64,000 nucleotides of DNA from assembly GCA_028583605.1 (NCBI GenBank), contig CM053329.1:34310992-34374991 (forward strand), written 5' to 3'. Every line of letters begins with the position of its first letter. Positions within the stretch are counted from its first letter, which is position 1. The notes beneath the pieces are model-generated. The model was given only the letters and a program-made list of their open reading frames with translations, did no database searches and was not told where the DNA came from. Shown piece by piece: positions 45,105-56,984 of this stretch. Source of the stretch: Dastarcus helophoroides. Lineage: Eukaryota; Arthropoda; Insecta; Coleoptera; Bothrideridae. Made by a program: the position numbers and the translations under genes.

Positions 45105-45174
45105 ACGAAACGAAAAGAACGAAACGAAACGAACGAAACGAAACGAAACCAAACAAAATGAAACGAAACGAAAC
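45105..45174. repeat. (CGAAA)n microsatellite
   Basis: CGAAACGAAAAGAACGAAAC and further CGAAA/CGAAC units, about 70 bp, slightly impure. Confidence 0.9.
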
Positions 45175-45464
45175 TAAAAAAAGATAAAAGATTGGACTCT
45201 AATCTAGACAGATCAAAGGTTGGGTAAGCCTCAGATTTTGAGGAAAAGTTTAAAATTTTGCTTTTTTCTTTTGCTCCGCTATAAAAAAGTCGAATTTTCC
45301 AAACAAATGTCTCTAAAGAAAAGAATGGAAATATTCAGACAAAGGTTCCAATTTTGATAGAAAGTCAAGGTTCAACATTTTAAGAAGGTAATTATCAAAT
45401 ACAGAGATTGAGTTACATACAGACAGTCACAGTGACAGAGGGACATACATATATAGATTCACAA

Positions 45465-45680
45465 GAGACAAAAGAAAATACTGGAACAAGCACATCGAAA
45501 AAACGGATAAAAAGAGAATGGTTAAATAAGAGAAGATATTGAAACCAACAGGATAAAAAACGCAAGGAAGACCGATCAAAAGATGGAAAGAATGCTGGAC
45601 ATCAGAAGAACAAGAGGCTTGAAGACCTGAACAGGTTGAGAGACCTACCTCAGAGAATGAAGAAGAAGAAGAAGGCTATC
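45465..45680 (+). pseudogene. Second RTE-type retroelement C-terminal tail
   Basis: The reading frames give TRDKRKYWNKHIEKTDKK, then QGRPIKRWKECWTSEEQEA at about 45562-45615. A stop and a GAAGAAGAAGAAGG tail follow (45660-45677). The arrangement (..GRP.KRW.. close to the C-terminus, then a GAA-rich tail) parallels the unit at 20124 but the sequence is different, so a second retroelement family is represented. Several stops are present. Confidence 0.6.
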
Positions 45681-46750
45681 AAATCCAAACTCTAAATTCC
45701 CTAAAATAATGTCCAGAAATGTTATTCTCCAAACTTCAAATTTAAGTCCATGACAAGATGTGTATAAACTTTAATTCTTCAAATAACGAAAAAGTCAAAA
45801 TTTTGACTTATTAAGAATCTGACAGTTTACTTCGATTTTAAATCGAAAAATTCCTGAGAAAAAAACGAAATTTTTATAAAAAGTCGAAATTTAAGGGAAT
45901 ATGTCAAAAGTATAAAAAAAAGTCCAAAATTCGAGACAAAGATCTCAATTTTAATAAAAGGTTAAAGCTCAACATTTTGAGAAAACAGATGTCGAAAGTA
46001 AACTCCAAATTTACAGAATAAGTTTAGAAATTTGAACTTTATTCTCGAAATTTCAACTTTAAACCAAAATGTGTATAATCTGTAAATTTACATTGAATAA
46101 AACGTCAAAACTTCTTACTTTTTAGCGATTTGACATTTTGCTTAATATTAATCGAGAGAAATTTCGAGAAAAAGTCAAAATTTCAAGGAAACAATAAAAT
46201 TTTGAGTCAAAAGTGCTGATGTTGAAAAAATTCTAAAATTTTAAAAGAAAAGGGAAAATTTTGAGATGAGAGTCAAATTTTAAGTAAAAATAATCAAAGT
46301 TCAAGGAAAAACTTGTGATTTACAGAAACATAGAGGTTAGAATTGTGGAATAGGTGAAAAATCCGAAAAAATATTCGAGAATGTTGTGAAATGCCAAATC
46401 AATATTTGAATTTTTACTTTCTTTAGGTTGGCCTCTAAGGTTACTTACGTTCTATGTTTGCAATATGTCGATGTCAAATAATAAAAATAAAAAAGATTAG
46501 TCGTGCAATAAATAGTTTCAGAGACAGAGAAAAATTTTGACTTTTCCAGAAAAAAACCATTTTCGGGATAAAAATCGCTAGTTCCAAAATCCCAAACGAA
46601 TTTCAGAAAAAAAATCGAAATTTTAATTTAAAAGATCGAGGTTTGAGGAAAGTACGAAAGTTCAAAAAAAGGTCGAAATTTGGTAAAAATTCGAAATTTT
46701 CGAGATTGAGTCGAATTTTTCCGATATTGCGAAAATTGAGAAAAGTCGAA

Positions 46751-46892
46751 ATTGAAATACATATCTTGTCTCCTGAAACCAAAAAAGATTAAAAAGCACA
46801 ACAAAGGTTGCTTGAACTCGTTTCGATAACCAAGCTATTCAGCTATTATCTTCAATTTTTGAAGATAACCAAGGACCAGTCAGTTCCATCGA
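46751..46892 (+). mobile_element. Foldback element copy 10
   Basis: ATTGAAATACATATCTTGTC, TCCTGAAACCAAAAAAGATT, CTCGTTTCGATAACCAAGC, then a jump to TTTTTGAAGATAACCAAGGA CCAGTCAGTTCCA. Confidence 0.9.
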
Positions 46893-46899
46893 AATATCA

Positions 46900-48168
46900 A
46901 GAAAAAAGTCGAAATTTCTCGATCTAATATTGAGAAAAACATCCAAATTTTAAGAAACTTTTAAGAAAAATATATTTCGTATTTAAACTGTAAATTAACA
47001 AAAAGAAATTATCCAAAAAATTAACAGTTTTCCCAAAATTTCGACCTTTTTTTTTAATTTAACCTCCTTTTATAATTCTATTTTTAAATTTTTACTTGAA
47101 ATAAGTCCTTTCATGGAAAATTAAACTTTTTACCCAGTATTCGCTCCAATTTTAATTCTCAAAATTCGACTTTTGTTATAAAATTTGACTTTCTCTAAAA
47201 TATGTACTCTATTTTTTTTAAATTTGGTTGTTTTTTTTATATTCGACTTTGTTTAAATTGGTCCTTTTTTATTTTATCCTAAAAATTGGTTTATTTAATA
47301 AAATTTCGACTTTACTTCCAAAATACAAATTGCTTCTCAGCGTTTAACTGACTGTTAGAAAATTCAACTTTTTTCTTAGAATGTTGACCTATTAATAAAA
47401 CATTTAACTTTTTTTAGGTTCTTTTTTCTTCGTTTTTCTCAAAGTTTGACTTTATCTAGAAATGCTAACTTTATCTCAAAGTTCGACATTTTCGTTTTTT
47501 CAAAATATCAACTTTTGTTTTTCGAAGTTTGTTCCAAATTTTATTAAAATTTCTCCGCAAATTTTGACCTTTTTCTTAAAATGTAAACGTTTTTTATTTC
47601 TGGTTTCGAATTTTTCTCGAAATTCGTCTTTGTTTTTCCAAATTTTGAATTTTTTTCCAACATTTTTCCACATCGCCGTTATTTTCACAATTCGACTTTT
47701 ATTTCTCAAAATTTGATTTTTCCAAGATATTAGGTCTGTTTTAAGATTCGATCTAAGTACGTTTTTTTAAATTGATCCTTTCTCTTTCAAGTTATCCTCA
47801 AAATTGGTCTTTTTTCAACATTTTGACTTCATTCATAAAATAATTTGTAGAATTTCCCATTATAAAATTTCCCCTTTTTTTCTGAAAATATTGACCTTTT
47901 ACTCAAGGTTATGATTTCTTATAATAATTGTGTTTTTCCTTCATTTTTCTCAAAGTTTTCTCAAAGTTTCTGGAAATGTTGACTTTACCTCAAAATACGA
48001 CTTTTTCTGTTTCTAGAAATTCTAATTTTGTCCTCCAAATTTTAGTTTTGCCCTCAAAATTCGTCTTATACTCGAAATTTCAACTTTTTATCGAAATTAG
48101 TTAACGAAATTTAGTGTTTTCTCTAAAAGTTCAACTTTTTAGGTTTCTGCTGTTTTTGACCCATTTTC
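46900..48168. repeat. T-rich tract after an orientation switch
   Basis: From about 47020 the strand becomes TTTTCAAAATTCGACTTT-rich. Phe-rich (plus) and Lys-rich (minus) peptides at 47462-47716 reflect composition only. Confidence 0.7.
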
Positions 48169-48222
48169 AAGTTCAATCCACTCGCAAAGGGCAACTCTAT
48201 TATGCCTTTGAAGCAGTGCGAA
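48169..48222 (-). mobile_element. 3' tail fragment of retrotransposon R
   Basis: AGTTCAATCCACTCGCAAAG, GGCAACTCTATTATGCCTTT and GAAGCAGTGCGA match the last ~55 bp of the copies at 13829 and 34240. Confidence 0.75.
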
Positions 48223-48419
48223 GTTCATTTATCGAAATTTGGATTTTTTTCTAAACATTTATTCCTTTTAAGTTCGTCTTTATTCTCCAAATTCAAAATT
48301 TGACTTTCTGTGAGAATTTGGTTTTTTAAAACTCGATTTTTTTTTCTGGACATTTAGATTTTTTAACTCGACTTTCAGCTTCTTCCCTAATTCTCTAATT
48401 TTTCAAAAATTTAAACTTC

Positions 48420-50880
48420 TAATGGAATTTTTGGTTCCATATTTCTGAAAGTTATCTTTTACCTAAAATTTCGACATTTTGTGTCTTGAAATTTCATTTT
48501 TTTTCTTGAAATTCACTTTTTCTTTAAAATGTCGACGTTTTTTTTTAAATGTTGAACTTTTATTCAAAATTTCGATTTTTTTTAGAATTTATATTGCTTT
48601 TAATTATACTCAAAGTTTAACTTTTTCTGGAAAATTTTCTTTTACCTCAGAAATCGACATTTTTTTTTAATTGGGTGGAAATTTTGTAGTAAGGGGTATA
48701 CATTTCTCTTGAAATTTCGACGTTTCTCTTAAAATTTCGACATTTCTCTTGAAATTTCGACATTTCTCTTGAAATTTCGATATTTTCTCAAAATATAATC
48801 TTTTATATGTTTGCAAATTTCCTCAAGGTTAGTCTTTTTATTTAAATTTTGATTTTTGTTCTCAATTTAGGTTTGTTAAAGTTAGATCCTTTTCTATAAA
48901 CTTAGACTTCTTGTTTTAGAAATTCGAGTTTTTGGGGGCTTTTTCCCAAATTAATGTTATTCTCGAAATTCGCATTTTCCTAATATAGACTTTGTGCCAC
49001 ATATTCGACGTTTTTCCCAAAAATTTACATTCAGTTGGAAAATTCAATTTTTCGGTTCCATTTTTCTGAAAGTTTCCTTTTACCTCAGAATTCGTCACTT
49101 TGTGTTTTGAAATGTCATCTTTTTTATCTCGAAATTCACTTTTTTTTTTATATGTCGACGTTTTCCCTCAAGATATTGAACTTTTACTCAAAATTTTAAT
49201 TTTTTTAGAACTTATATAGCTTTCAATTATACTCAAAGTTTAACTTTTTTTGGAAAATTAACTTTTACCTCAAATATCGACAGTTTTTTTAAATTCTATC
49301 GAAATTTTATTACAAAGGGTATACATTTCTTTTGAAATTTCGACATTTCTCTTGAAGTTTCGACATTTCTCTTGAAATTTCGACATTTCTCTGGAAATTT
49401 CGAAATTACTCTCAAAATTTAATCTTTTATATGTGTGCAAATTTCCTCTTATTATTTAAATTTTGATTTTTGTTTTCAATTTTGGTTTTTTAAAGTTAAA
49501 TATTTTTCTGCAAAGTTAGAGTTCTTGTTTTATAAATTCGTGTTTTTGGGAGCTTTTTCTCAAATTAATGTTATTCCCGAAATTTGCCTTTTTTTGATAT
49601 GGACTATATGTTAAGAATTTGATATTTTTCCGATAAATTAACATTTTGTTGGAAAATTCAATATTTTGGTTCCATTTTTTGAAAGTTTCCTTTTACCTCA
49701 GAATTCGTCATTTTGTGTCTTGAAATGTCATCTTTTTTTCTCGAAATTCACTTTTTTTTTATATATCGACGTTTACTCAAAATTTCAATTATATTCAAAG
49801 TTTAACTTTTTGTGGAAAATTAACTTTTACCTCAAAAATCGATATTTTTTTAAATTGGATCAAAATTTCTCTTGGAATTTCGACATTTCTCTTAAATTTT
49901 CGACATTTCTCTCAAAATTTAATCTTTAATGTGTTTGCAAATTTCCTCGAGGTTAGTCTTTTTATTTAAATTTTGATTTTTGTTGACAATTTTGGTTTTT
50001 TAAAGTAGAATCTTTTTATGTAAAGTTAGAGTTCTTGTTTTAGAAGTTCGAGTTTTTGGGGGCTTTTTCTCAAATTAATGTTATTCTCGATATTTGGCTT
50101 TTTTTAGTATGGACTTTATGCCACATGTTTGACATTTTTCCCAAAAATTTACATTCTGTTGGAAAAATGCTAAAATTTTGATATTTTTCCCAAAAATTAA
50201 CATTCTGTTGGATAATTTAATTTTTGGGTTCCATTTTTCTAAAAGTTTCCTTTTACCTCAACATTCGTCATTTTGTGTCTTGAAATTTCATTTTTTTCCT
50301 CGAAATTCGCTTTTTTTGAATGTCGACGTTTTCCCTCAAAATATTGAACTTTTACTCATTATTTCGATTTTTTTTAGAATTTATATGGCTTTTAATTATA
50401 CTCAAAGTTAACTTTTTCTAGAAAATTAATTTCTGCCTCAAATACCGACATTTTTTTTTAAATTGGATCAAAATTTTATTACAAAGGGTATACACTTCTT
50501 TCAAAATTTCGACATTTCTCTTGAAATTTCGACATTTCTCTTAAAATTTCGCAATTTTTCTCAAAATTTAATCTTTTATATGTGTGAAAATTTCCTCAAT
50601 GTTAGCCTTTTTATTTAAATTTTGATTTTTGTTCTGAATTTTGGTTTTTAAGGTTGGATCTTGTTCTGTAAAGATAGAGTTCTTCTTTTAAAAATGCAGG
50701 TTTTTGGGAGCTTTTTCTTAAATTAATGTTATTCACGAAATTCGCCTTTTTTAATATGGACTATATGCTAAAAATTCGAAATTTTTTTCAAAAATTAACA
50801 TTCTCTTGGAAAATTCAATTTTTTGGTTCCATTTTTCTTGTTCCATGTGTCTTGAAATTAAAATTTTTTCCTGGAAATTC
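48420..50880. repeat. ~600-bp higher-order array with nested 20-mer
   Basis: GGTTCCAT occurs at 48433, 49054, 49668, 50227 and 50825 (spacing 621, 614, 559, 598). Each unit contains TTACCTCAGAATTCGTCA, TGTGTCTTGAAATTTCAT, a run of the 20-mer TTTCTCTTGAAATTTCGACA (2-4 copies, at about 48701, 49325, 49866 and 50497), and GTTTTTGGGGGCTTTTTCTC. It is not coding. Confidence 0.9.
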
Positions 50881-51068
50881 GTTTTTTTCTTGAAATGTCG
50901 ACTTTTTTTCGAAATCAATGGAAATTTCATTAAAAACTGTAAGCGATTTGGAAAAAATGTTTATTAGGAATTTCATTTTTCCCAGAAGATTCAATATTAT
51001 ATCAAAATTTAAATAAAAAAGTAAAAATTGGTAGAAAAATTTTATTGGAAATTTGGATTCTTTTAAAA

Positions 51069-51352
51069 ATTACTATCTTGTCTCCTCAAACTAAGAAAGA
51101 TTAAAAAACACAACAACACTTGCTCTAACGCGTTTCGATAACCAAACTATTATCTTCAGAAAGATACTGTAGCTCTATTCTTTTTTCCTTTAAAAATTGA
51201 TACGCAAATCTTGTTTCCTGAAACCAAAGAAGATTAAAAAACACAACAATAACTTGCTCTAACGCGTTTCGATAACCAAGTTGTCATCTTCAGAAAGATA
51301 CTGCATCTCTTACTTTTTGAAGGATCACCAAGGACCAGTTCGTTCCACAAAA
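51069..51352 (+). mobile_element. Foldback element copies 11a and 11b in tandem
   Basis: Two left-arm/core segments follow each other directly: ATCTTGTCTCCTCAAACTAA..CGCGTTTCGATAACCAAAC..TCAGAAAGATACTGTAG, then AAATTGATACGCAAATCTTG..CGCGTTTCGATAACCAAGTT..CAGAAAGATACTGCAT, ending GATCACCAAGGACCAGTTCG TTCCAC. Confidence 0.9.
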
Positions 51353-51859
51353 ATTGGGTTCTTTTGTCGAAATTCACCTCTTTCTTTTGGCAAGTTATTT
51401 TTTCAAAATTCGTTTATATTCCGAAATCAAACCAGAATTTTAATAAAGCCACATTAATTTTGGAAAAACAGGGTAGATTGTCGCGATCTAAGTATTTTTG
51501 AATTTAAAAACGATGGATTATTGTTAAAAAAAAAACATTTTGAACGTAAAAAGTTATTAAAAATCCAAAAATTCATGACTAAATTGATTTTTAGCAAAAA
51601 TTATGAATTCAATCATTCCAAGAACCAAAACCCTTTCAAATTGTCAAGGTGGGTTTCTTTGGCATCATTTGAGGTTGCAAAATTACAGCCTTGATCCTTG
51701 ACATATACCTCTTACTTGCGAAGTTTATACCAAATTAAGAGAATATTCCTAATTTATTGCCTCTCTTTCGATTAACTTACTTTACTAACAAATTTCTTTA
51801 CGAAAAACCAATAATTGGGACTGTAGTAGTTTTTAAAACTATACTCTGCAGGCTGTACG
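51353..51859. other. Unassigned AT-rich DNA
   Basis: No gene. Some words (GGTTGCAAAATTACAGCCTT) may be a diverged family K copy in inverted orientation. Confidence 0.35.
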
Positions 51860-52080
51860 ACCTTTATTTTTCGAGTAATTGATTACCAAAGTAAAATATG
51901 AGACTTTTTGTTTTAAACGACCATAGCAGCGACTCTACAAAAATATTACCGAAAAATCAATGTGCAGTGCTCACCTGTCAACTTAAAAGAATTAATTTAT
52001 TAAACGTTTTGATAACGGAATCACCAGAAAAATTTATTGAAACCCGTGGAACTTTTTAATTTCTTTCTTTCTTTTTAATA
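51860..52080 (-). repeat. Inverted dispersed repeat family K copy
   Basis: The reverse complement reads CCACGGGTTTCAATAAATTT, TTCTGGTGATTCCGTTATCA and further words matching 43290-43480. Confidence 0.6.
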
Positions 52081-52209
52081 ACGTATGTAAGAAAAGTTTT
52101 CGAAAAATAATCTGAGCGCAATTTAAAAAAATAATAAAGTGTATTCGAAGCATTTATTAAAGATGTTTTTCCTTAGAACTTAATTAACAAAAACCAGTAT
52201 TCAAATTAT

Positions 52210-52420
52210 TTCTAAGCTTTCACTGTCATTGATGGCACGCAATTTTCTCCTGATTTGTTGCGTCAAGTGCTGGAGGGTCAAATTTTCTAGTTTCCTGACT
52301 TTTTTGAGATTCTGTATCGTAATCATTTTTCATTTCCAGTCTTCCTTGCATTTATCATTAGAACTTTCTACCCAATATTTCCCAGAAATTTTCAACTGGG
52401 AGTGCCTAGAGAGGGGATTA
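52210..52420 (-). pseudogene. Possible Tc1-like transposase C-terminal remnant
   Basis: On the minus strand one frame gives LPVENFWEILGRKF (about 52355-52400), resembling the ..DLNPIENFWG.LKRKV.. box of Tc1-family transposases. In another frame NLTLQHLTQQIRRKLRAIND resembles the C-terminal ..L..L..S..RRL.AVI.A. segment. The two lie in the right order and at a plausible spacing, with a stop and frame change between. The catalytic DNDPKH-type box was not found. A 102-codon plus-strand frame over the same DNA (52229-52537) shows no known motif. Confidence 0.35.
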
Positions 52421-52850
52421 TCATTTTTGGATACAAGAGGACTGTTGCGAGTCTGTAATCCAATCTCCGGGTACCTTTTATCGAATTTCCAATTCATACG
52501 TCGCATAAGATATGACAAATATGATACGAAATGTTAAATTAACAAATTTTTACAGATTTGTTTTCAGTGGCAACTCGATACTAACTTATTTTCGATTACT
52601 TCGTAGCTAGTTATTTTTTTTTTTCGAAAATTTTTCTTACATACGTTAAAAAAATGGAAAATTGTTCGGATCCATAGTTTTTTTATGATTAGTCAAAACT
52701 ACTAAAAGCTAAAATATTTTGAAGTCAATATCTGAAAACTAGAAATATGAAGCTTTAATTTGCTTTTTTTTATTTTTCTCTATGACAATTGTTCTCCGAG
52801 TTAAAGTGTTTTAGAAATCACCTCAACATTTTGTATCCCAAATGTCTACA
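52421..52850. other. AT-rich DNA with a family K fragment
   Basis: From about 52720 the words AAACTAGAAATATGAAGCTT and TAATTTGCTTTTTTTTATTT, CTCTATGACAATTG match family K. Nothing else is recognised. Confidence 0.45.
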
Positions 52851-52901
52851 GGGTTTGTCAAAAATACGAACTCTCTCAAGATTTGTATTTTTGACAAACC
52901 C
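52851..52901. repeat. 17-bp perfect inverted repeat
   Basis: GGGTTTGTCAAAAATAC at 52851-52867 and GTATTTTTGACAAACCC at 52885-52901 with a 17-bp loop. It sits directly against foldback copy 12. Confidence 0.85.
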
Positions 52902-52902
52902 C

Positions 52903-53041
52903 TACAACCAAGAAAGATTCAAAAATCAACAAAGGTTGCTCCAAAGGTTAAGCAACCTTTGTTGTGTTTTTTAAACTTTATTGGTTTCAGGGGACAAGAT
53001 TTGTATTTTTTAAGATAACCAAGGACCAGTCCGTTCACCAG
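52903..53041. mobile_element. Foldback element copy 12 (core lost)
   Basis: CAACCAAGAAAGATTCAAAA, AACAAAGGTTGCTCC, then AAGCAACCTTTGTTGTGTTT, GGTTTCAGGGGACAAGATTT and CCAAGGACCAGTCCGTTC ACC. Confidence 0.9.
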
Positions 53042-53696
53042 AAGGTTTGTGCCTAGAATAGTCCAATTTCGAACGTTGCTGTATCAGCAATTAATCAACT
53101 AATCCTAAGTTCTTAAGAAGAGCACCATAAACTTTTTACCATGGTAGATTTTGTCACCCTCACATTAAAAACAATGAAATATTTACTGTCTCATCAATTA
53201 CAATTATTTAAGGTTAATGATGCTGCATAAAACAATTCTCTTCATTTCATAAAATGTACCTCGTTAACTTTTTAAGGAAACGGTATTTAGTGAAGGTTAA
53301 TTGTAAGTAATTTATTACAAAATGTTTTCTATTGGAAAAAGTGCCCATTATTGATGATGATGTTCCAGATTTTCAAAGTGATAAATCAAAGTTTTCACGG
53401 TTACGAAATGCACCTTGCCTTGCAACATTCGGTATTATTATGTCCTATTGTCCATGTATTTGTTATGTTGTCCGTCATTTAAACATCTAATCAAATAATA
53501 TGAATGACCATTAAAAGCGAAATGAATAAAAGCATCGAAAGTTCCATTGAACCTCACCAACACGTGCCTAAAATAACGCGAATTCACCCGTTGATATTTA
53601 AGGTCGTGAAGCGAAAAATCTCTTATCATCATATTTACTTTCTATTCTGTCACGATCTGATAAAGCTACTTTTGCAATGAAAGAATATTCATCAAT
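53042..53696. other. Unique DNA
   Basis: No supported gene. The 64-codon minus-strand frame at 53438-53632 has no known motif. Confidence 0.45.
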
Positions 53697-53978
53697 AGGG
53701 GCGGATTAAGATTGCTGGGGCTCTGTGCGACTAACTGGATAACGGTCTCTAATTATATCACATAAATTACGAAAAGAATAACACATATTGCCAAAATATG
53801 GCGAAACCTTGTTCTAAGCCAAAGTATTTTTTAAAATTTTGGTAGGGGCCCATGTACATTTACGAAAATAATATCGTATATTACCAAAACATGTACGAAA
53901 CCTAGTCCTACCCAAAATATTGTTGACAACTTTCGTGGGGGCCCTGTACAACACATTGACACCCTTAGATCCGTCCCT
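53697..53978. mobile_element. Non-autonomous DNA element with internal duplication
   Basis: The ends AGGGGCGGATTAAG and (inverted) AGGGACGGATCTAAG form terminal repeats. Inside, two degenerate direct copies of ~95 bp stand side by side (about 53757-53849 and 53852-53948), each ending in a GGGCCC-rich box (TTTTGGTAGGGGCCC and TTTCGTGGGGGCCC). No clear target duplication, so the superfamily is open. The 87-codon frame on the minus strand only translates the element. Confidence 0.55.
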
Positions 53979-54968
53979 ATTTATGAACGACTGCATAAAA
54001 CCCAATGCTATAGCTACAAATACCTTAGAGTTATCCACACTTTCATAGTCATAATTTTTTTTAACCCCTATAATCAAAAAATTTTTTTTTAAACAGTGAA
54101 GAAAAATATACGTTTCACTTTCACAAGATTTGAAAAGTTTGACACTCCTTGCATCGCAACGTAGCTTGCAAAATTCGATTAGAAGCGGTACTAATAAAGA
54201 AAGAAATTAAGTAACAATCATCCAAATAAGAGATTTCTCTTGGATAACCTTGAACCAGATTCCGTGGGTGGACGTTACCAGATATTTCAATTTACTGACA
54301 ATTGTTACGCAAAAGAATTAAGCTGAAATAACCTTTTCAGTAAAAGAAAAGTTTGGTTGAAATTAATTTTCATTTAAAACAAATTATTCGGTTATATTAC
54401 ACCAGAATCACGTAGGTACGCCTATAATTCAATTAATTACTCTTTAGCATAATACACTGAGTTTTTTTGTGAGATTATTTCAGATAGAAAACTCGTTTAA
54501 GTCTGATTAATCTAATTACAAAAAGTAAGCCAAGGGAATGACTTTAAATCTGAAAATGTATTGCGTCTGACATTTTTTTTTAAATATGGTAACCCTCAAA
54601 AGGATTTCTTATTTAATATTTTCTTTGTCTTCGGATTTTCCTCTTTCATCTCATTTTGTTCCCATTAAATAAAACATTTTCATCCAAATGTTACCCCTTG
54701 CAACCATCTTAAAATAATAAGCTTTTACAGAACGGAGAAAATTAATATTTTAATGAGCATCATCTTCAGAATTTTTAACTCAATTTCCTAAAGTCCTATT
54801 TGATGCCTCAGTACAAGCCGAAGTTATTTAAAAACAAAGTTCAATATTTATAACTTAACATTTGCCACGAAATATAACAAGGAAGAACCTTGCTCCTGAA
54901 ATTTTTAAAAGAAATGTGATTTATAAAAAAGTGGAAATCTCGAGGACAAGTTTAAACAACTTTTAAAA
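53979..54968. other. Mostly unique AT-rich DNA
   Basis: No gene, element end or repeat is supported. Poly-A/T runs near 54050-54095. Confidence 0.5.
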
Positions 54969-55173
54969 AATTGATATATAAATATTGTCCTCTGAAACCA
55001 AACACAAACAAACCATAAGCCTGCTCTTCTTTTCAGGGAAATGCTAAGCAGTATTTCTCTGAAGATGATAGCGAGATAAAGTGCTATTGTTTTTTTTTTA
55101 ATTTTTCTTGGTTTCAGGGGACAAGATTTCTATATCAATTTGAAAATAACCAAGGAGCAGTCCGTTCCATCAA
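54969..55173. mobile_element. Foldback element copy 13 (diverged)
   Basis: AATTGATATATAAATATTGT, CCTCTGAAACCAAACACAAA, TATTTCTCTGAAGATGATAG, CTTGGTTTCAGGGGACAAG, ATTTCTATATCAATTTG and AACCAAGGAGCAGTCCGTTC CA. It is related to the diverged copy 1 by its TATATCAA variant. Confidence 0.9.
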
Positions 55174-55445
55174 GAATATGAAAATTAGGACATTTTTACT
55201 TTTATTTTTAAAACAAAAAGAAACCTGATAATTTTCAATAATATTTTTCAAAATTTCGACGAAATGTAGAGTTAAGACCTGCAATCTTATTTTTTTTTAA
55301 TTATACTTCTGAAGGTAACTTCTTCGATTTTTAAATCAAAATTTCCAGGAATAAATCAAAATTCTAAAATAATAAAAATTACTTTTTACAAATCACCATT
55401 TTTAAAGGTTCAAGACTAGCGTTGAATTTTTTAATTATTTTCCCA

Positions 55446-55596
55446 AAAATTGAAATAAAAATCTTGTCCCCTGAAACCAAAAAAGACTAAAAAACACAAC
55501 AAAGGTTACTCTATTTTTTAATCTTTCTTGGTTTCAGGGAACAAGATTTGTATTTCAATTTTTGAAGATAACCAAGGGCCAGTCCGTCTCACCAAA
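55446..55596. mobile_element. Foldback element copy 14 (core lost)
   Basis: AATTGAAATAAAAATCTTGT, CCCCTGAAACCAAAAAAGAC, AACACAACAAAGGTTACTC, then TTTTTTAATCTTTCTTGGTT, TCAGGGAACAAGATTTG and AACCAAGGGCCAGTCCGTC. It lies only 270 bp from copy 13. Confidence 0.9.
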
Positions 55597-56984
55597 AATA
55601 TTTTTTTAAAGTTGCAACTTTGGAATCAAAAATTTGGATTAAAGTCCAAATTCCAAGAAAAAAAGGGGGGAAGAAATATATGAAATCTAAAAAGTAGTTA
55701 GCACTCGAAGTTAAAATTTTATTTTAGAATTTAAAAGATCAACGTTAAAATTCAAAACGTGGGGACAAGTACAAAAATATTCGGAATTTCTAAAACAGTA
55801 TTCCGTAAAATTTTGAGCTTAAGGTCTAAAGAAATTTTATCGAAATTTTAAATAGCAGCTTCGAGATGTTTATGAGAAAAATCTTCCACCAAATTACGAC
55901 ACTGTAGCTTCGAAATTGGAACCAAAATTTCCAAGTCCAATTTCAAAATCTATATATTAAAGTGGAATAAATTTCGTTTTCTGAAAATTTCGAGTCTAAA
56001 GTCAAAATTTTAAAAAAGTGATAATTCCTAATTTAAAATTGGAATTTGTCCCAAAAATTTCGAATTTAACGAACATTTCGTTTAAACTCGAAATTTTAAT
56101 TTTTTATAATAATTTCCGAATTTGCGAATTAAATAATTTAAATCGTAAGCTTCTGATTTAAAATTTTCTCTCGAAATTTTAGCTTTATAAAACTAAATTC
56201 AGGTTTTAACACGTAATTTCAAGAAAAAAATTCAAGACGGAGAAAGTAAAAAAAAATATTCTGTGCTTAAATTTGGATTTTTGATAAAATTTCCAACAAC
56301 TGATTTTGTACAGAAAACTTCCAAATTTCAAGAAAAAGTCAAAATTTCAAAATTATGAGTGGAAGTCTTGTAATTTTTTTAAGTATAATAATTATTTTAA
56401 GAATGTTTTTCTCCAAGTTCCAATTTTCATTTTATTTTCGTTAAAAGGTGAACTAAAGCCCATAAATTCGACTTTTTCTGAAAATGTTAACTTTGTTTTC
56501 GAATCTTCGATCGTAGTTTCGAGACTTCGATCTTAATTTCGAAAGTTTGATCCTAATTTCGAAATTTTGATCTTAATTGACTTTGACAAAAACCTCAATT
56601 CAATTTTTTTGGAACTGAAACTCGAAAATTTGGTATGTTTTTAATAAATCTCGTATTCAAATAGGTTTTAAATAGCTTTAGAAAATTTGAAATTTACCCA
56701 TCAAATTTGTTTATTAAATTTTGAGTTAAATTCCATTTTTTCTCTCGAAATTTCGACAACAGTTTTTAAATTTAGAAAATTTTTGAAAATCCAAGCTTAA
56801 AAATGTCAATTTTTTTTTTAAACTGCAAGTTTATTTTAGGAAATATGCAAACTGAAATCATAAACCAGAATTATTTTGACAGTTCTTTGGAAAAAGAACT
56901 AAATTTATTACAAAAATTATCAAAATTGTGTTTTTCTTTCTTATAAATTTTGAGTATTTCTAAGAATAACTTGCAACCTAGGCT
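55597..56984. repeat. Mixed A-rich/T-rich TTTCGAA tract
   Basis: Words such as TTTCGAAATTTTGATC recur (56500-56580 has a ~24-bp unit, TTTCGA.A.TTTGATC(T/C)TAA). Not coding. Confidence 0.6.

Larger units (their letters stand above)
44831..46750. repeat. A-rich AAAGTCGAAATTT tract
   Basis: Orientation is opposite to the T-rich tracts: AAAAAGTCAAAATTT and AAATTTCGAGAAAAAG words. It contains a GAAAC microsatellite and a retroelement tail, listed separately. Confidence 0.7.

Noticed and set aside
47462..47716. 84-codon Phe-rich frame with a Lys-rich frame opposite
   Set aside because: Composition-driven in a TTTCGAA tract; no membrane-protein organisation, no start context, no homologue recognised.
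52229..52537. 102-codon plus-strand frame
   Set aside because: The opposite strand shows Tc1-like motifs, so this frame is more likely its shadow; it also relies on a non-ATG start.
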